A stretch of 64,000 nt of DNA, from contig JALLAP010000010.1 of NCBI GenBank assembly GCA_036939355.1, positions 1 through 64,000 on the forward strand, written 5' to 3'. A program made the position numbers and the translations under genes. Below, piece by piece: positions 43,038 through 53,807 of the stretch. Numbering within the stretch: the stretch's first letter is position 1; the number at the start of each line of letters is the position of its first letter. The notes below the pieces were generated by a model. That model did not search any database. It saw only the letters and a list, made by a program, of their open reading frames with translations, and was not told where the DNA came from. The DNA is from Thalassiosira profunda (taxonomy: Eukaryota > Bacillariophyta > Thalassiosirophyceae > Thalassiosirales > Thalassiosiraceae).

Positions 43038-45614
43038 ATGCGCCTGCCTCGTCTGCTCTTCACAGTCTCCATTGCGGCCTCGCCGTCCGTCGCCAGCGCC
43101 GGATTCTGGTCGTCTTGGTTCGGCCGCGGCGGCGCCCAAGACGATGCGCCCGCCGACGATGCCCCGTCGTCGCCCGGCGGAGATGGGGGTGTCGACCCGC
43201 TCATCGCTGGGTGGACCGGTTTGGTGGATTGGTTTCGATCCTATGGGGGCACAGGTGAGATATCGTTTGCAAAATTGCGCAGCATCTACGTCGAATGACA
43301 CTCTTATGTTCGTTTGCCTTGCATACCTATCTCAGTTGACGAGCGGGTCGCCATCGGCTACGAATCAGGAACCAACGTCCGAGGATTGATCGCCACCGCA
43401 CCCATTCCAGCCGATACCATCCTCATTCACACGCCGAAGTCCCTCGTGCTGTCAACATCGGACGGCGGGCAATGCGCCAGCATTGCGGCCATAAAAAACG
43501 AGCTCTCGCTGGGCGACCAATCCTGGTGGAGCACCTACTTTGCGTTCGACGATAGCGCCGGCACTCGGATTCCCTCCCAGTGGGACAAATCGGACGGGCC
43601 GGGAAGCGCGGTTGCCGAGTTGCAAGGATTACCTCCGTCGGGGAGCGAGCATCGGCACAGCAATTGGTATCAGAGCGCTTGCCAGGAGGACGGCGCCGAG
43701 ATGACCGAAGAAGATTGGAGAGCTTTGCTGCTCTATCTCACGAGGGCCGCAGACATTGGCCTCGTGCCCATTTATGACCTCATGAACCACCACACCGGAC
43801 TCATCAATACCGTGCTCCAGAGGGACGAGAGCGGGGGATTGTCCGTCGTTGCTGCAATAGACATCGCTGCCGGTGAGTCAATCTACAACAGGTACGCTAG
43901 CTCCGGTTTTGAGTCGACAACCGATCTGTGGGACACCTACGGCTTTGTGGAAGAGTATCCTCAGCTATGGCGCTGGAGCGACGAGAAGCTGGCGCAGAAC
44001 CCTGTTCGTTACGGAACAGGCGGCTTGGAACCTAATTCCGAGCATTACGAAGTGCTGGTGATTTCGCCCACGCTGGCGGCCCTGGCTCCGACAAAGGAGC
44101 TGGTGCAACCACTGGGCAACATGCGTCGATCTCTGGACGAGTGGCAGGAGCTTATCGTTGGCCATAATGCCAATGTGCGCTCGGCGTTCGTCGACGATCT
44201 GCGCGATTCGGCAAAGACCATGCTAGACGGGCTTCCCACGACAATCGCCGAGGACGAGGCCATGATTCGCGGCAAGAAACGGGAGCTGGCTGGCGAGAAA
44301 GATACGAACAAGGCAGACGCACTGCAGGCGATAGAATATCGACTGGCGTTCAAGAAGGCGCTCGAGCTTGCAGTGGAGGTGGCATCAGGGGAAACATTCT
44401 TAAGTGACCCACTCATTGATGGATATCCATCATTCGTGGATTGGTTCCGCTCAAATGGCGGCGCCGTCGATGATTGGGTCACGATGGGCTACGAGCCTGG
44501 CACTACCATCCGGGGCATGATCGCCACCGCCCCCATTCCAGCCAATACTGTCATCGTTCATACCCCGGGGTCGCTCATTATTGCGTCCTCGGAAGAAGGG
44601 CAGTGCCAGTCCATTGATGCAGCAATCAAAGAGATGGAGTTGGGCACGCGATCCAAATGGCACACCTACTTTGAGTTTGACGATAGCACGGGCAGCCGGA
44701 TTCCCTCTCAGTGGGATGGGTCTAGTGAAGGACAGGCGGTAAAGGAATTGCAAGGGTTGCCGCCCTCGGGCGAGACGCACCGCCACATCGTTTGGTATGA
44801 AAGTGCATGCAAGCAGAATGAACCAATGACCGACTTGGACTGGAAAGGATTGCTGATATACCTCACAAGGGCCGCAGACATTGGCTTGATCCCAATGTAC
44901 GACCTCCTCAATCACCACAACGGACGCATCAACACCAGGCAAAGACGAACTGAGGACGGAGGGCTGGAAATCGTGGCCGCAACCGACATTTCTCCTGGCG
45001 AGCCCCTCTACAACACTTACGCCCGCTCCGGCTTTGAGTCCAGCACTGATGTATTCAATACATATGGCTTCGTCGAGGACTACCCGCAGTTATGGCGCTG
45101 GCATGATCAGGAGCTCAACCGGTTGTCGGAGGAGAACCCAAACCATGCCCATCAGCGGTTCGGGAGGAGTGACACAGTTGCCAACGACGATCCTGGCCGC
45201 TTCGAGCCCAACTCCCAACTGTATGAAGTGCTGGTGGTTTCGCCCACGTTAGTGGCACTGTCTCCATCGAAGCATCTGGTCAAAGCGCTCGGAAATGAGA
45301 GGCTGGGCCCAGATGAGTGGCAGGAACTCATAATTGCGCACCACGCCAACCTCCGGACCTCGCACGTCGAGGCTTTGCGTGAATCGGCGATTCTCCTGGA
45401 GCTCAATTTGCCCACATCAATCGACGAGGACGAAGCGCTGATAGCCGAAGAGAAACACCGGCTGGAAAGAGCAGAAAGCTTTGGCAGAGTAGACGTGAAC
45501 GAGGCCGATGTGCTTCAAGCAATGGAATATCGTCGGGCGTTCAAGAAGGCGTTGCGACTAGCAGCTGAGATTGCCGAACAGGGAACTTTCTTGGCAGACA
45601 CGGACGAGTTGTAA
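43038..45614 (+). CDS. Tandem SET-domain protein (SETD3/Rubisco-methyltransferase type) with signal peptide
   Basis: Two exons, 43038-43254 and 43336-45614, encode 831 residues. The protein has two full copies of a module of about 370 residues. Each copy has LVDWFRSYGG or FVDWFRSNGG, an RGLIATAPIPA or RGMIATAPIPA segment, the SET Asn-His motif (YDLMNHHTGLINT, YDLLNHHNGRINT), a GFVEEYPQLWRW or GFVEDYPQLWRW block, and a C-terminal substrate-binding domain (LPTTIAEDEAMI, LPTSIDEDEALI). SET enzymes of this type methylate lysine or histidine of non-histone proteins. A signal peptide ending SVASAGFW suggests ER or plastid import. The usual tyrosine-glycine near the end of SET is YASSGF or YARSGF, so activity is not certain. 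Confidence 0.87.
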
Positions 45615-45675
45615 CTTGTTTCTACACGTTATCTTACAGTAACACTCTCAATAGAAATGCATGCTCTCCTCTTCA

Positions 45676-48529
45676 CTAGCTGCTTGACTTGGCAATGAAT
45701 AACGGTCCGGCAACCAAAATAGTTGTGCTGAGCAATTTGATGACCACATGGAGCGACGGGCCGGCCGTGTCTTTGAATGGATCCCCGACTGTGTCGCCTG
45801 TAACGCTCGCCTTGTGTGCCTCCGAGTTCTTGCCCCCAAAGTTCCCAAGCTCGACTGAAGAAGATTGGTTGGTTAGACGAGACAGCATGGTAGACTCGAG
45901 GCACAATGTCAAGGCAAGCATTCTCACTGTACTTTTTGGCGTTGTCCCATGCACCTCCAGTGGTATCGAGGAAGAGAGCCATCAAAATGCCGGTCACAGT
46001 GCCAAACATCAGGTATGCCGCGAGCACTTCTGCCCCAAGAAGGGGCCGGGACGAGGCTTCTCCCACGAACCGGAATATGACTCCGACTGTCACTGGAGTC
46101 AGCACACATACCAGACCTGGGAACCTCATTTCCCTCAGTGCGGCCTTCGTAACCAGTTCCACACACCTCGCATAGTCCGGCTTCGAACGATAGGTCATGA
46201 TGTCGGGGTCCTCTGCGAACTGCCGCCGAACTTCGAGAACCACCTTTCATCAAGAACATCGAATGCTGAGCTGCGCGACGTAGAAGACAGAACAGTTGTC
46301 CATGCAAGTGCACTTACCTCGTGCGCAGTTCGTCCGACAGCAGAGATCGCCAAGCCAGTGAAGTAGAAGATGATCATAGACCCCAAGAGACCACCAATTA
46401 GAACCTCAGGAGTGGCAATGTCGACCGATTCAAAGGGTATTCCGGCAAACTCGCTGAACTCGTCCATGAATGCTCCAAAGAGAAGGAAGCACGCCATGCT
46501 AGCGGAACCGATGCTATACCCCTTTGTGATTGCCTTGGTCACATTTCCAGCCGCGTCCAACAGATCCGTTGTCTCTCGTACGTTCTCGGGTTGCATGCTC
46601 ATCTCTGCCACACCACCTGCATTGTCTGCGATCGGGCCGTAGTTGTTCATCGAGAGGATATACACTGCATTACTCAGCATGCCTGTTGATATGAGAAGAG
46701 AAAAGTAAGCACATCAAGGTTGATGCAGCTGAGAGATAGCAGCAGATGGGACTACTCACCCATCGTCGCTACGGCAGTGCCAAAGAGCCCCGCATTTCGA
46801 CCATCGCCAATACCTGTGCTAGCTCCCAGATGATAGGCAGTGAGAACCGCGCATGCCACCGTAATCGAAGGAATGAAGGTGGCTTTCATGCCCACGCTGA
46901 TCCCTACGATGATGTTTGTTCCATGCCCCGTAGTGCTCGCTTCGGCAATGCTCTGCACCGGCCGGTACTCGTAGTCTGTGTAATATTGGGTCGAGAGTAC
47001 GATGATGTACGCGCAAACCATCCCAACGAGGCCGCATTCGAAGAACTTGAATGCACTGCCCGGGTGCTCGGGATCCTCCAATAGCCACCACGTGATGAAG
47101 AAGAATCCAACAACGGACAAGAGAAGGGCAACGCGGTAGCCCCTCTGCAGTTGTGTCATTGGATTTGAAGTATCACCGTGCGCTTGACCACCCACAAAGG
47201 CAATGCCAATACTGCTGACGACGATGTCCATTGCATGCACTAGCAGTGGGAAGGAAACAAACTTGGCTCCAATGTCGTTGGGCAAGTTGGCTTCGCTCGC
47301 CAGCGTAGACCCTAGAATCATCGCCCCGATAATCTCCGCTGCCACACTCTCGAAGACGTCAGCCGACGATCCCACGCAATCACCGACCATGTCGCCTACA
47401 AGATCTGCAATCACAGCAGGGTTGCGGGGGTCGTCTTCGGGAATCGATTGCTCCACTTTGCCAACAAGATCCGCTCCCACATCAGCCGCCTTTGTGTAGA
47501 TGCCTCCGCCTAGCTGCATAAAGAGGGCAACGAAGGATGCGCCGAAACCATAGCCCACCATGAGCATTGGCAGATCCATCAGTGAGAGAGATGCGGTGGC
47601 AGCAAAGGTGACATTCAGCACGAGATAGATTGTGGTGACACCTGCAACGCAGAGGGTGAGGTTCAGGACCGCACTGAACGCGCCGCCCCTGAAGCAGATC
47701 ACGAGGGCCTCGCCGTACGTCCTCCGCGCCGCACTTGCCACGCGAATGTTGCTCCTCGCCGCAACCCACATGCTCACGTATCCCGCCAGCGCCGAGCAGA
47801 CGGCGCCGACCACAAAGCCAATTGCAGCAACGATGCCGAGGAGGGAGTTTCCGAGAACGGCGACTCCAGTGGGCTCGGCGCTCTGGGGCCGGAACTGGTA
47901 CGACACGAAGATAAGCAGTGCTAGAGGGACGGCGTATCGAGCAATTGCCGTGTATTGAACGTGAAGAAAGCCTTCTGCCCCCTCCCGGATCGGGTCAGAC
48001 TGCGACACATAAGATGTGAAATTGTGTGAGAACACATCAATGAACGACAACAAAGAAAGCACGCAACATCACGTACCACCGCCCTCATTTCCTGCGTCCC
48101 ATCGTCGCAGCTCAACACGTTCTTGCTCAGCCACATGCTCACCGCCGCGCCGAACACCACTGCTCCGTACACGAGCCAGAGGATGCGCATGCGAAGTGGA
48201 AGTATCACTGCCCCAACAATTATCGCCGCGACCAGCACGCCGACGCACTTTTGCAACATGGCATCGCTCATGCCGCTCGTCGCCCCCGTCAGCAAGGACT
48301 GATATCCGTGGCGGTAGGACCGGCGCTTGGTGGACTTGCCCGAATCGTACGGCATGGGGTAGAGGCCACTACTGCCCCCGCCACCGCTGGAGGGTGCCGC
48401 GAGCCCGAGGTGGGAGCCGCTGCTGGGGGCGCTGCCCCCGCCGTAGCCGGAGCCCCCCTCCAGATCGTCGACGTCAGCCATCACGGCGGGCTTCTTCGCG
48501 TAGGAGTTGAGCGGGGCGCCTCGACGCAT
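45676..48529 (-). CDS. Proton-translocating pyrophosphatase, potassium-independent (type II) class
   Basis: Five exons: 48529-48077, 47999-46760, 46682-46318, 46243-45928 and 45854-45676, giving 850 residues. The enzyme pumps protons into vacuole- or Golgi-like compartments using pyrophosphate. The substrate-binding motif reads [20 protein letters not shown], and the second acidic motif is [16 protein letters not shown]. Other anchors are [14 protein letters not shown] and [12 protein letters not shown], the latter rebuilt across the last intron. The site that separates the two classes reads [10 protein letters not shown], with lysine, which indicates the potassium-independent type. The N-terminus has an extra cytosolic Gly/Ser-rich stretch. 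A second ATG at 48481 (MADVDDLEG) has the better context and may be the true start. Confidence 0.93.
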
Positions 48530-49971
48530 AGGGCCAGGCGGGCGGTGCTACGAGGACGATTTCCGCTTGCTTTTTGCTTTTTGTGCGCCTCTTTTGGCAA
48601 AGATTTGGTTACTTTGCGCCAGTGCACTGTCCGAATTGGATACTAAAAAGACCGCGAACCACACGCAAATTTGTTCCCTCCTAATTTAGCAACAGCAGAT
48701 TGGGGACGCGACAGCTTTGTATCGGATATGTCAACCAAGCTGAAATAAAGTAAGAAAATAGCACCGTGATGGCTATGATAAAGCTCTTATCAATGATCCG
48801 AAGGTCGGCTGTCGTTCCGGCATACTTTTTGAATGTTTATCGCTCGAGTAACGGTTGATGCGACGCGAGGTTGCAACAGCCGTTCCTGAGCAACTGCAAC
48901 GTTCACAAACAAACGGGCGGCGGCCGCGGGGCGCGACGACGACGACGACGCCGCGCCGGCGCAGACGAGGCCGCCCACAGGCCGGCAAAGTATAGACTGA
49001 CCGGCACGTGAACCCTGAACGACGTGAAGGGGGCGGAGGAGCGGAGACTGCTGAGGGAGCAAAGGAAGAAGAGGCTCGATCGACGGTGCGTGCACCAACA
49101 ATCATAAACGGCCGAGCGCGCGGGTGAGTGCAAGTGGGATGTCGAGCGGCGGCGTTGGTCAGTTCGATCGGCAACGGATAGGAAGTTCATGTTGATCGCG
49201 AGCCGATAGTTGCAATCCTACTCTGCAAGCATCATATCCAGATGCGCATGCTAAAATGCCGTGACACGTCGCCGTTGCACCGCAAGTTATTTGGAAGAAT
49301 TCGTGTGACCGGCGAAGCGGAGGTATTTTGCAGTTACACACCCGCACATCACTCATCGTCTATGATTGGAGGGGTATCAAGATGATAGATTGCAATAGTG
49401 CTGCTGGCTGGAGGATTGCAAAAAGTTTGTATTGCGGCTGTTGGGTTATGTGTTGCTGTGAATGCTGTATTTGCATTGTGACAATCAAATTGCTTGGCAA
49501 TTGAAGTCTTGTTTGCTGACGGGCCGATTGTATTGTAAGTATGAGCTCAGGAAGGATTACGCCGCGGGCCGCTGCTCAGCAATGCACGACATTATCTCTG
49601 CAACCTGATATGTGTGGAAAGCAAACTCCGCTTGGGGGTATCGTTCGATGTTGTTTTTGCAATCGACAAATTTGATGGGTGTTTATCGCGAGTTTATCAG
49701 ACGTTGATCTCTCACCGACCCCTGCCATCCACCATCTACCGACCTCTTTGCAGTCCTCGCCCACTGTACTGGTCCTTTGCCCTCATCTCACCCCGCTCAA
49801 GCGACGCGACACACATTCGTTCGCACGATCACCAAAAATCCCGCCCAAAGTCAACTGCCTCCCAACTTTCTACGTGGGAACAAGTATATTTTCTACGGCG
49901 CCCTTTCGATTTCATTTCAGGGGCAATTCACTTTGGCACCACCAACCTCGCTTCTCTTCGTGTCGGGCAAC
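48530..49971. other. Long intergenic region (1.4 kb)
   Basis: This is the longest gene-free stretch in the window, between the H+-PPase (-) and the Cys-x-x-His-Cys protein (+). It holds a short (GAC)n run near 48935-48952 and repeated TTGCAAT or ATTGCAA motifs (about 49211, 49389, 49417, 49657). Small open frames on both strands lack family features. It is long enough for an unrecognised noncoding RNA gene, but I see no tRNA-like or other known structure. Confidence 0.45.
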
Positions 49972-52900
49972 ATGAAGAAGTTGCGGCAGTCTGAAGACCG
50001 CTCTTCGCCCCACTTGCACATGAATGGCCTTTCCGACGGCCCGGCTGCCATGGAAGGCAAGGCAGAGGTGAGCGAGATGAACTGCCCATCATTCTTGATT
50101 GTTGAAGGTTGACGTGGAATGCAGCCCGAGCCACGGGGCGTGCCGCAAGGAACCCGCCATGACTGTCGATTGGGCGCCGGTCAATTAGTACTGCCTCGCC
50201 TCGCCTGTATGCACCAATCATGCCGTGAATGAGATCGCGCCGCCATTACTCCGGAACGCTCACCCTCTCCATTCTTTGATCGATTCTCCGATGGCAGGCG
50301 CCCACGAAAGGCAGCCGTGGGAAAGGCGACGTTGAAAATCAGGCCGCCATGGCGCTCTCAGAAGACACCCGCGACGAGGGCGACGCCTCCTCCCATTCCC
50401 TCCCGCGGGCGTCCCTCCAGGAGCAGTTTTTGGCGCAGCAGCGGGAGTGGGAGCTGCGGCAATTCGAGCTCCAGCAGCAGGGAGTGCACCCCCCGACGCC
50501 CGGGCAGTTCTTCGGCGCCTCCTTCCAAGCCGGCGACTACGGTTCCCTCGGCGGCCAGGGCCTGTCGCGCTTCTCGTCGACGCCCGGGGGGTTCGGGGGG
50601 TTGACGCCAGGGACCACGGGAGGGTTCGGCTTCGCGGGACGGACGCCCCTCACGGGCGGCTCCTTCGGGCAGGCGGGGCCACTGCCCACGCCCCCCTCCG
50701 CGCAGGGCTACTCGGCGAGCCTCCTCCAGCCCAGCCTGGGCGGCTACGCGTCCTCCCTGACGGGGATGGAGGGAGGGCTGTTGCGGGGGAACGATCCACT
50801 GCAGCCCACGCCCGTGGTGGCGAGGAGGCAGGGCGGGGGATTGAGCGCGGAGGAGCAGCGGTGGATGATGCGCCAGCGGCACTCGCAGGCGGCGCTGGTC
50901 GAGCGGCAGCGGCAGCTGGCGTCTCAATCCGGGGCCGGGGCATCTGGCGCCAGCGGAGCAATGGGCACGGCGCCAAGGTCTGAAAGGAGAAGGTTGGATA
51001 CCGTAGATGAGGAGGATCCGGAGATGCGGAGGTACGAGAGCAGGCCGGGGCTGGACCGGAGTCCACTGGCCGGGGAGCAGGAGGAAGGACAGGGGGGCAA
51101 GACGGGCGAAGCGGACGGGGAGGATTCGCAAGGGCTGGCGCAGCGAGGTGAGTCGGTAGTTGTCATCGCCAGAGTGGATTGGTTCGAGAGTCCTAGCTTT
51201 CATGCTCACATCTCGTGCACATTCTTCTCTTGTTTGCCCTCTCAAACTTTGTCCAGGCGCGCCCTTCGGCCCGGCCCGGCTCCCGAGCGAGGCCCCGCCC
51301 GACTCCTCCGCCGGGCCCCTCCTCACCGAGTTCCCCTTCTGCTTCGACGGCTACGCCGCGTGGGTCTGCCGGCACTGCCAGCACGTCCCCCCCTACTACC
51401 GCGGGGGGAACTACGTCTGGCAGCGCCCCCTCCCGCCCCCCAACCCGTTCGTCGACCTGCACTTGCGGTCCTGCCCGGGGTTGAACCCGGAGAGCATGCC
51501 CCCCAGCGCGGCCGAGGTGCGGGAGCGGGCGCGGGAGGAGCAGCTGCGCGAGATGCAGCAAATGGGAGGCTCGTACCCGCTGCAGCAGACGATGGGGCAG
51601 GCTTTGCAAGGCGTGCCGGCTCCGACGGAGGTGCCGCCAGCCGCGCAAGACGAGGAGGGCAACGCTCCAGATCCACCGGGCTTGACGAGTCCCCAGCCTC
51701 GACTCGGCGGCGGGCAAGGCGCCACGTCGAGCGGCGCCATGGACTCCAAGGGCGGCACGGCCCCGTGGAGCCAGAGCCAGGCGTACCCGTCATCGTACCA
51801 GCAGTACGCCCCGCACGCCTCCCAAATGATCGGCCAGATGCCGTCGGGCAACGTCCCCTTCCACCCCCACAACGCGATGGGGCCTCCCGGCGCCGACCCC
51901 TCCGCCCCCTCGCCGCCCCCCAAGAAGCGCCGCAGGGCCCCCGGCAAGAACATCTCCCCCAAGGGCCGCACGACCGACGACGCCACCTACAACGCCTGCG
52001 TCCAGTTCCTCGCCCAAAAGGCCGTCGAGAACGCCCGCCCCATAGCCGAGGGCTCCGACGCCGGCCGCTCCCTCGTCGAATCCGCCGACGCGTCCCTCCT
52101 CACCGACTACTTCTACCACATGATGCAGCAGCTCGTCGTCTGCCGTTTTTCGGAGAAGGACCGCAAGACCCGCGGCGGGAAGCGCGAGTCGATCCAAGTC
52201 GGGTACGGCGGCCTCCAGTGTTTGCATTGCGTCGACGCCCCGGGCGCGCGCAAGTTCTACTGGTCGACGGTGGACCGGCTGGCCAACAGCTTTGCCGAGA
52301 TTCCCGGCCACGTGCTCAAGTGCAAGCATACGCCGGGCGATATAAAAGATGCATTGCTGGCGCTCAAGGGGCGGCACGCAAGGCAGATGCAGGCTCTGCC
52401 CAGAGGGAGCCAGAAGGTCTTTTTTCGGCGGATGTGGCGCCGGCTGCACGACGGCGACGGAGGTGAGCACATGTCTCTTGTTTACTCGATACCTCAGGCC
52501 TCGAGCGTTCTGATGCCACATTTCCGATGCCACATCTCAATTCTCTCTTCCGCAGGGACGGCAAGCACGCCAGAAAGAGGCCCGCGACAGGGGTCGGCCG
52601 CGAGCGAACGCGGGCTGGACCCTCCACCGTCAGAGATAAAACCGACAGCCACCGCCGCGGCCGACCTCCTCGCCAAGGGCCCCGCAGAGGAGGAAGCGAA
52701 ATCAAGTCCCGGCGGGACGCCCCTTCCACCGAAGGAGGGGCGGCGGATCCTCCTGGCCATCCCCGAGGACAAGGACTGGCTCTCCGACACCGACTGCCTC
52801 GTCCGGAGCAGCGTCGAGGTCTTCGGCGCGACGCAGCGCGACGTGGAACAGGCCGCCGCGGACCGCAAGTACCCCATCAAGGTCGGGCAGGTGGGCATCC

Positions 52901-53613
52901 GGTGCGTCCACTGCGCCGCCCGCGACGGGGCCCGGGGCGCGGCCGTCGCCTATCCCTACGCGATCAGCGGCGTCTACGAGGGCGTCCGGGAGTTCCAGCG
53001 GCTGCACCTCGACCAGTGCCCCAGCGTCCCAGTGGAGCTGAAGGAGGCCTCGCAGCGGGTGGGCACTGGCGCGGCGAGCCTGAGCTCGGTGCTGCGGCGG
53101 TATTACGTCCAGGCCGCAAAAGCGCTAGGGTTGTTTGACTCGGAGGAGGGCGGGATAAGGGCCGGGGGGACGCCCGTGCCCCTCTCCGCGGCCGGATTCC
53201 CGTCCCCGTCCGCGAGCTCCACCCAAGGCTCGACGCCCGCCAAGAAGGAGGACGCGCCGGGGGACATCGCCGACAGGAACCGGGATCCGCCCGAGACGGG
53301 GACGAAGCGGAAGGCGTCGCCGGCGCGCGACGAAGACGAAGGGGGCGGCATTTTGGAGCCCGAGGCGAAGAAACGGCGGTCGCAGCCTGAGAAGTCTTCG
53401 ATCAAGGAAGAGGAAGAGGGGCCATCCTCATCCAAGGACGATGTCGAAGGAGCGGCGGACGCCCAGTCTGCCGCTCCCACCGCTCCCGCACCTGCCAGTG
53501 AGACGGCGCAGCTGCCCTCGGCGGACGCATTGGAGTCGGCGTTCGGGCCATCGTTCTCGTCGCAGCCCGTGGTGCCAGAGAAGGAAGACTCGTCGGGCAA
53601 AACGAGTAGTTGA
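49972..53613 (+). CDS. Large nuclear-type protein with two Cys-x-x-His-Cys modules
   Basis: Four exons, 49972-50067, 50298-51147, 51257-52462 and 52556-53613, encode 1069 residues. The first exon is inferred: its ATG has a good context, the donor is GTGAGC, and the joined frame is open through to the ATG at 50349, which is the alternative start (1020 residues). The protein is rich in Gln, Gly, Pro and Ser. Two related modules stand out: GYGGLQCLHCVDAPGARKFY followed by HVLKCKHTP, and GQVGIRCVHCAARDG followed by HLDQCPSVP. Each looks like a small zinc-binding unit (Cys-x-x-His-Cys, then His and Cys). A third Cys/His set, WVCRHCQHVPPYYRGGNY, precedes them. Basic patches (PPPKKRRRAPGK, then EAKKRR) suggest nuclear import. 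I recall similar modules in other diatom proteins; their role is not known. Confidence 0.72.
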
Positions 53614-53807
53614 GCAAGCTGACATGCGAGCTGCGGGAGAGACTTTCATTGGCTATTCGAGTCTTATCTTCCCCCAGCTCCGAGTTCGTGCGATATATAG
53701 TTGCACTGCACAACGGTTCATATTACATGCGGCAGACCCTGCAGCGATAAGAATAAGTGTCCAGTAACGATTGATTATGGTAGTAGCATCACCAAACATT
53801 CCCGAAG

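Noticed and set aside
48773..49174. Possible small minus-strand gene in the 1.4 kb spacer
   Set aside because: No family feature and Arg/Pro/Ser-biased; the frame begins without an ATG.
48530..49971. tRNA or other structured RNA in the long spacer
   Set aside because: I searched by eye for a T-loop (GGTTCRA) with matching stems and found none.
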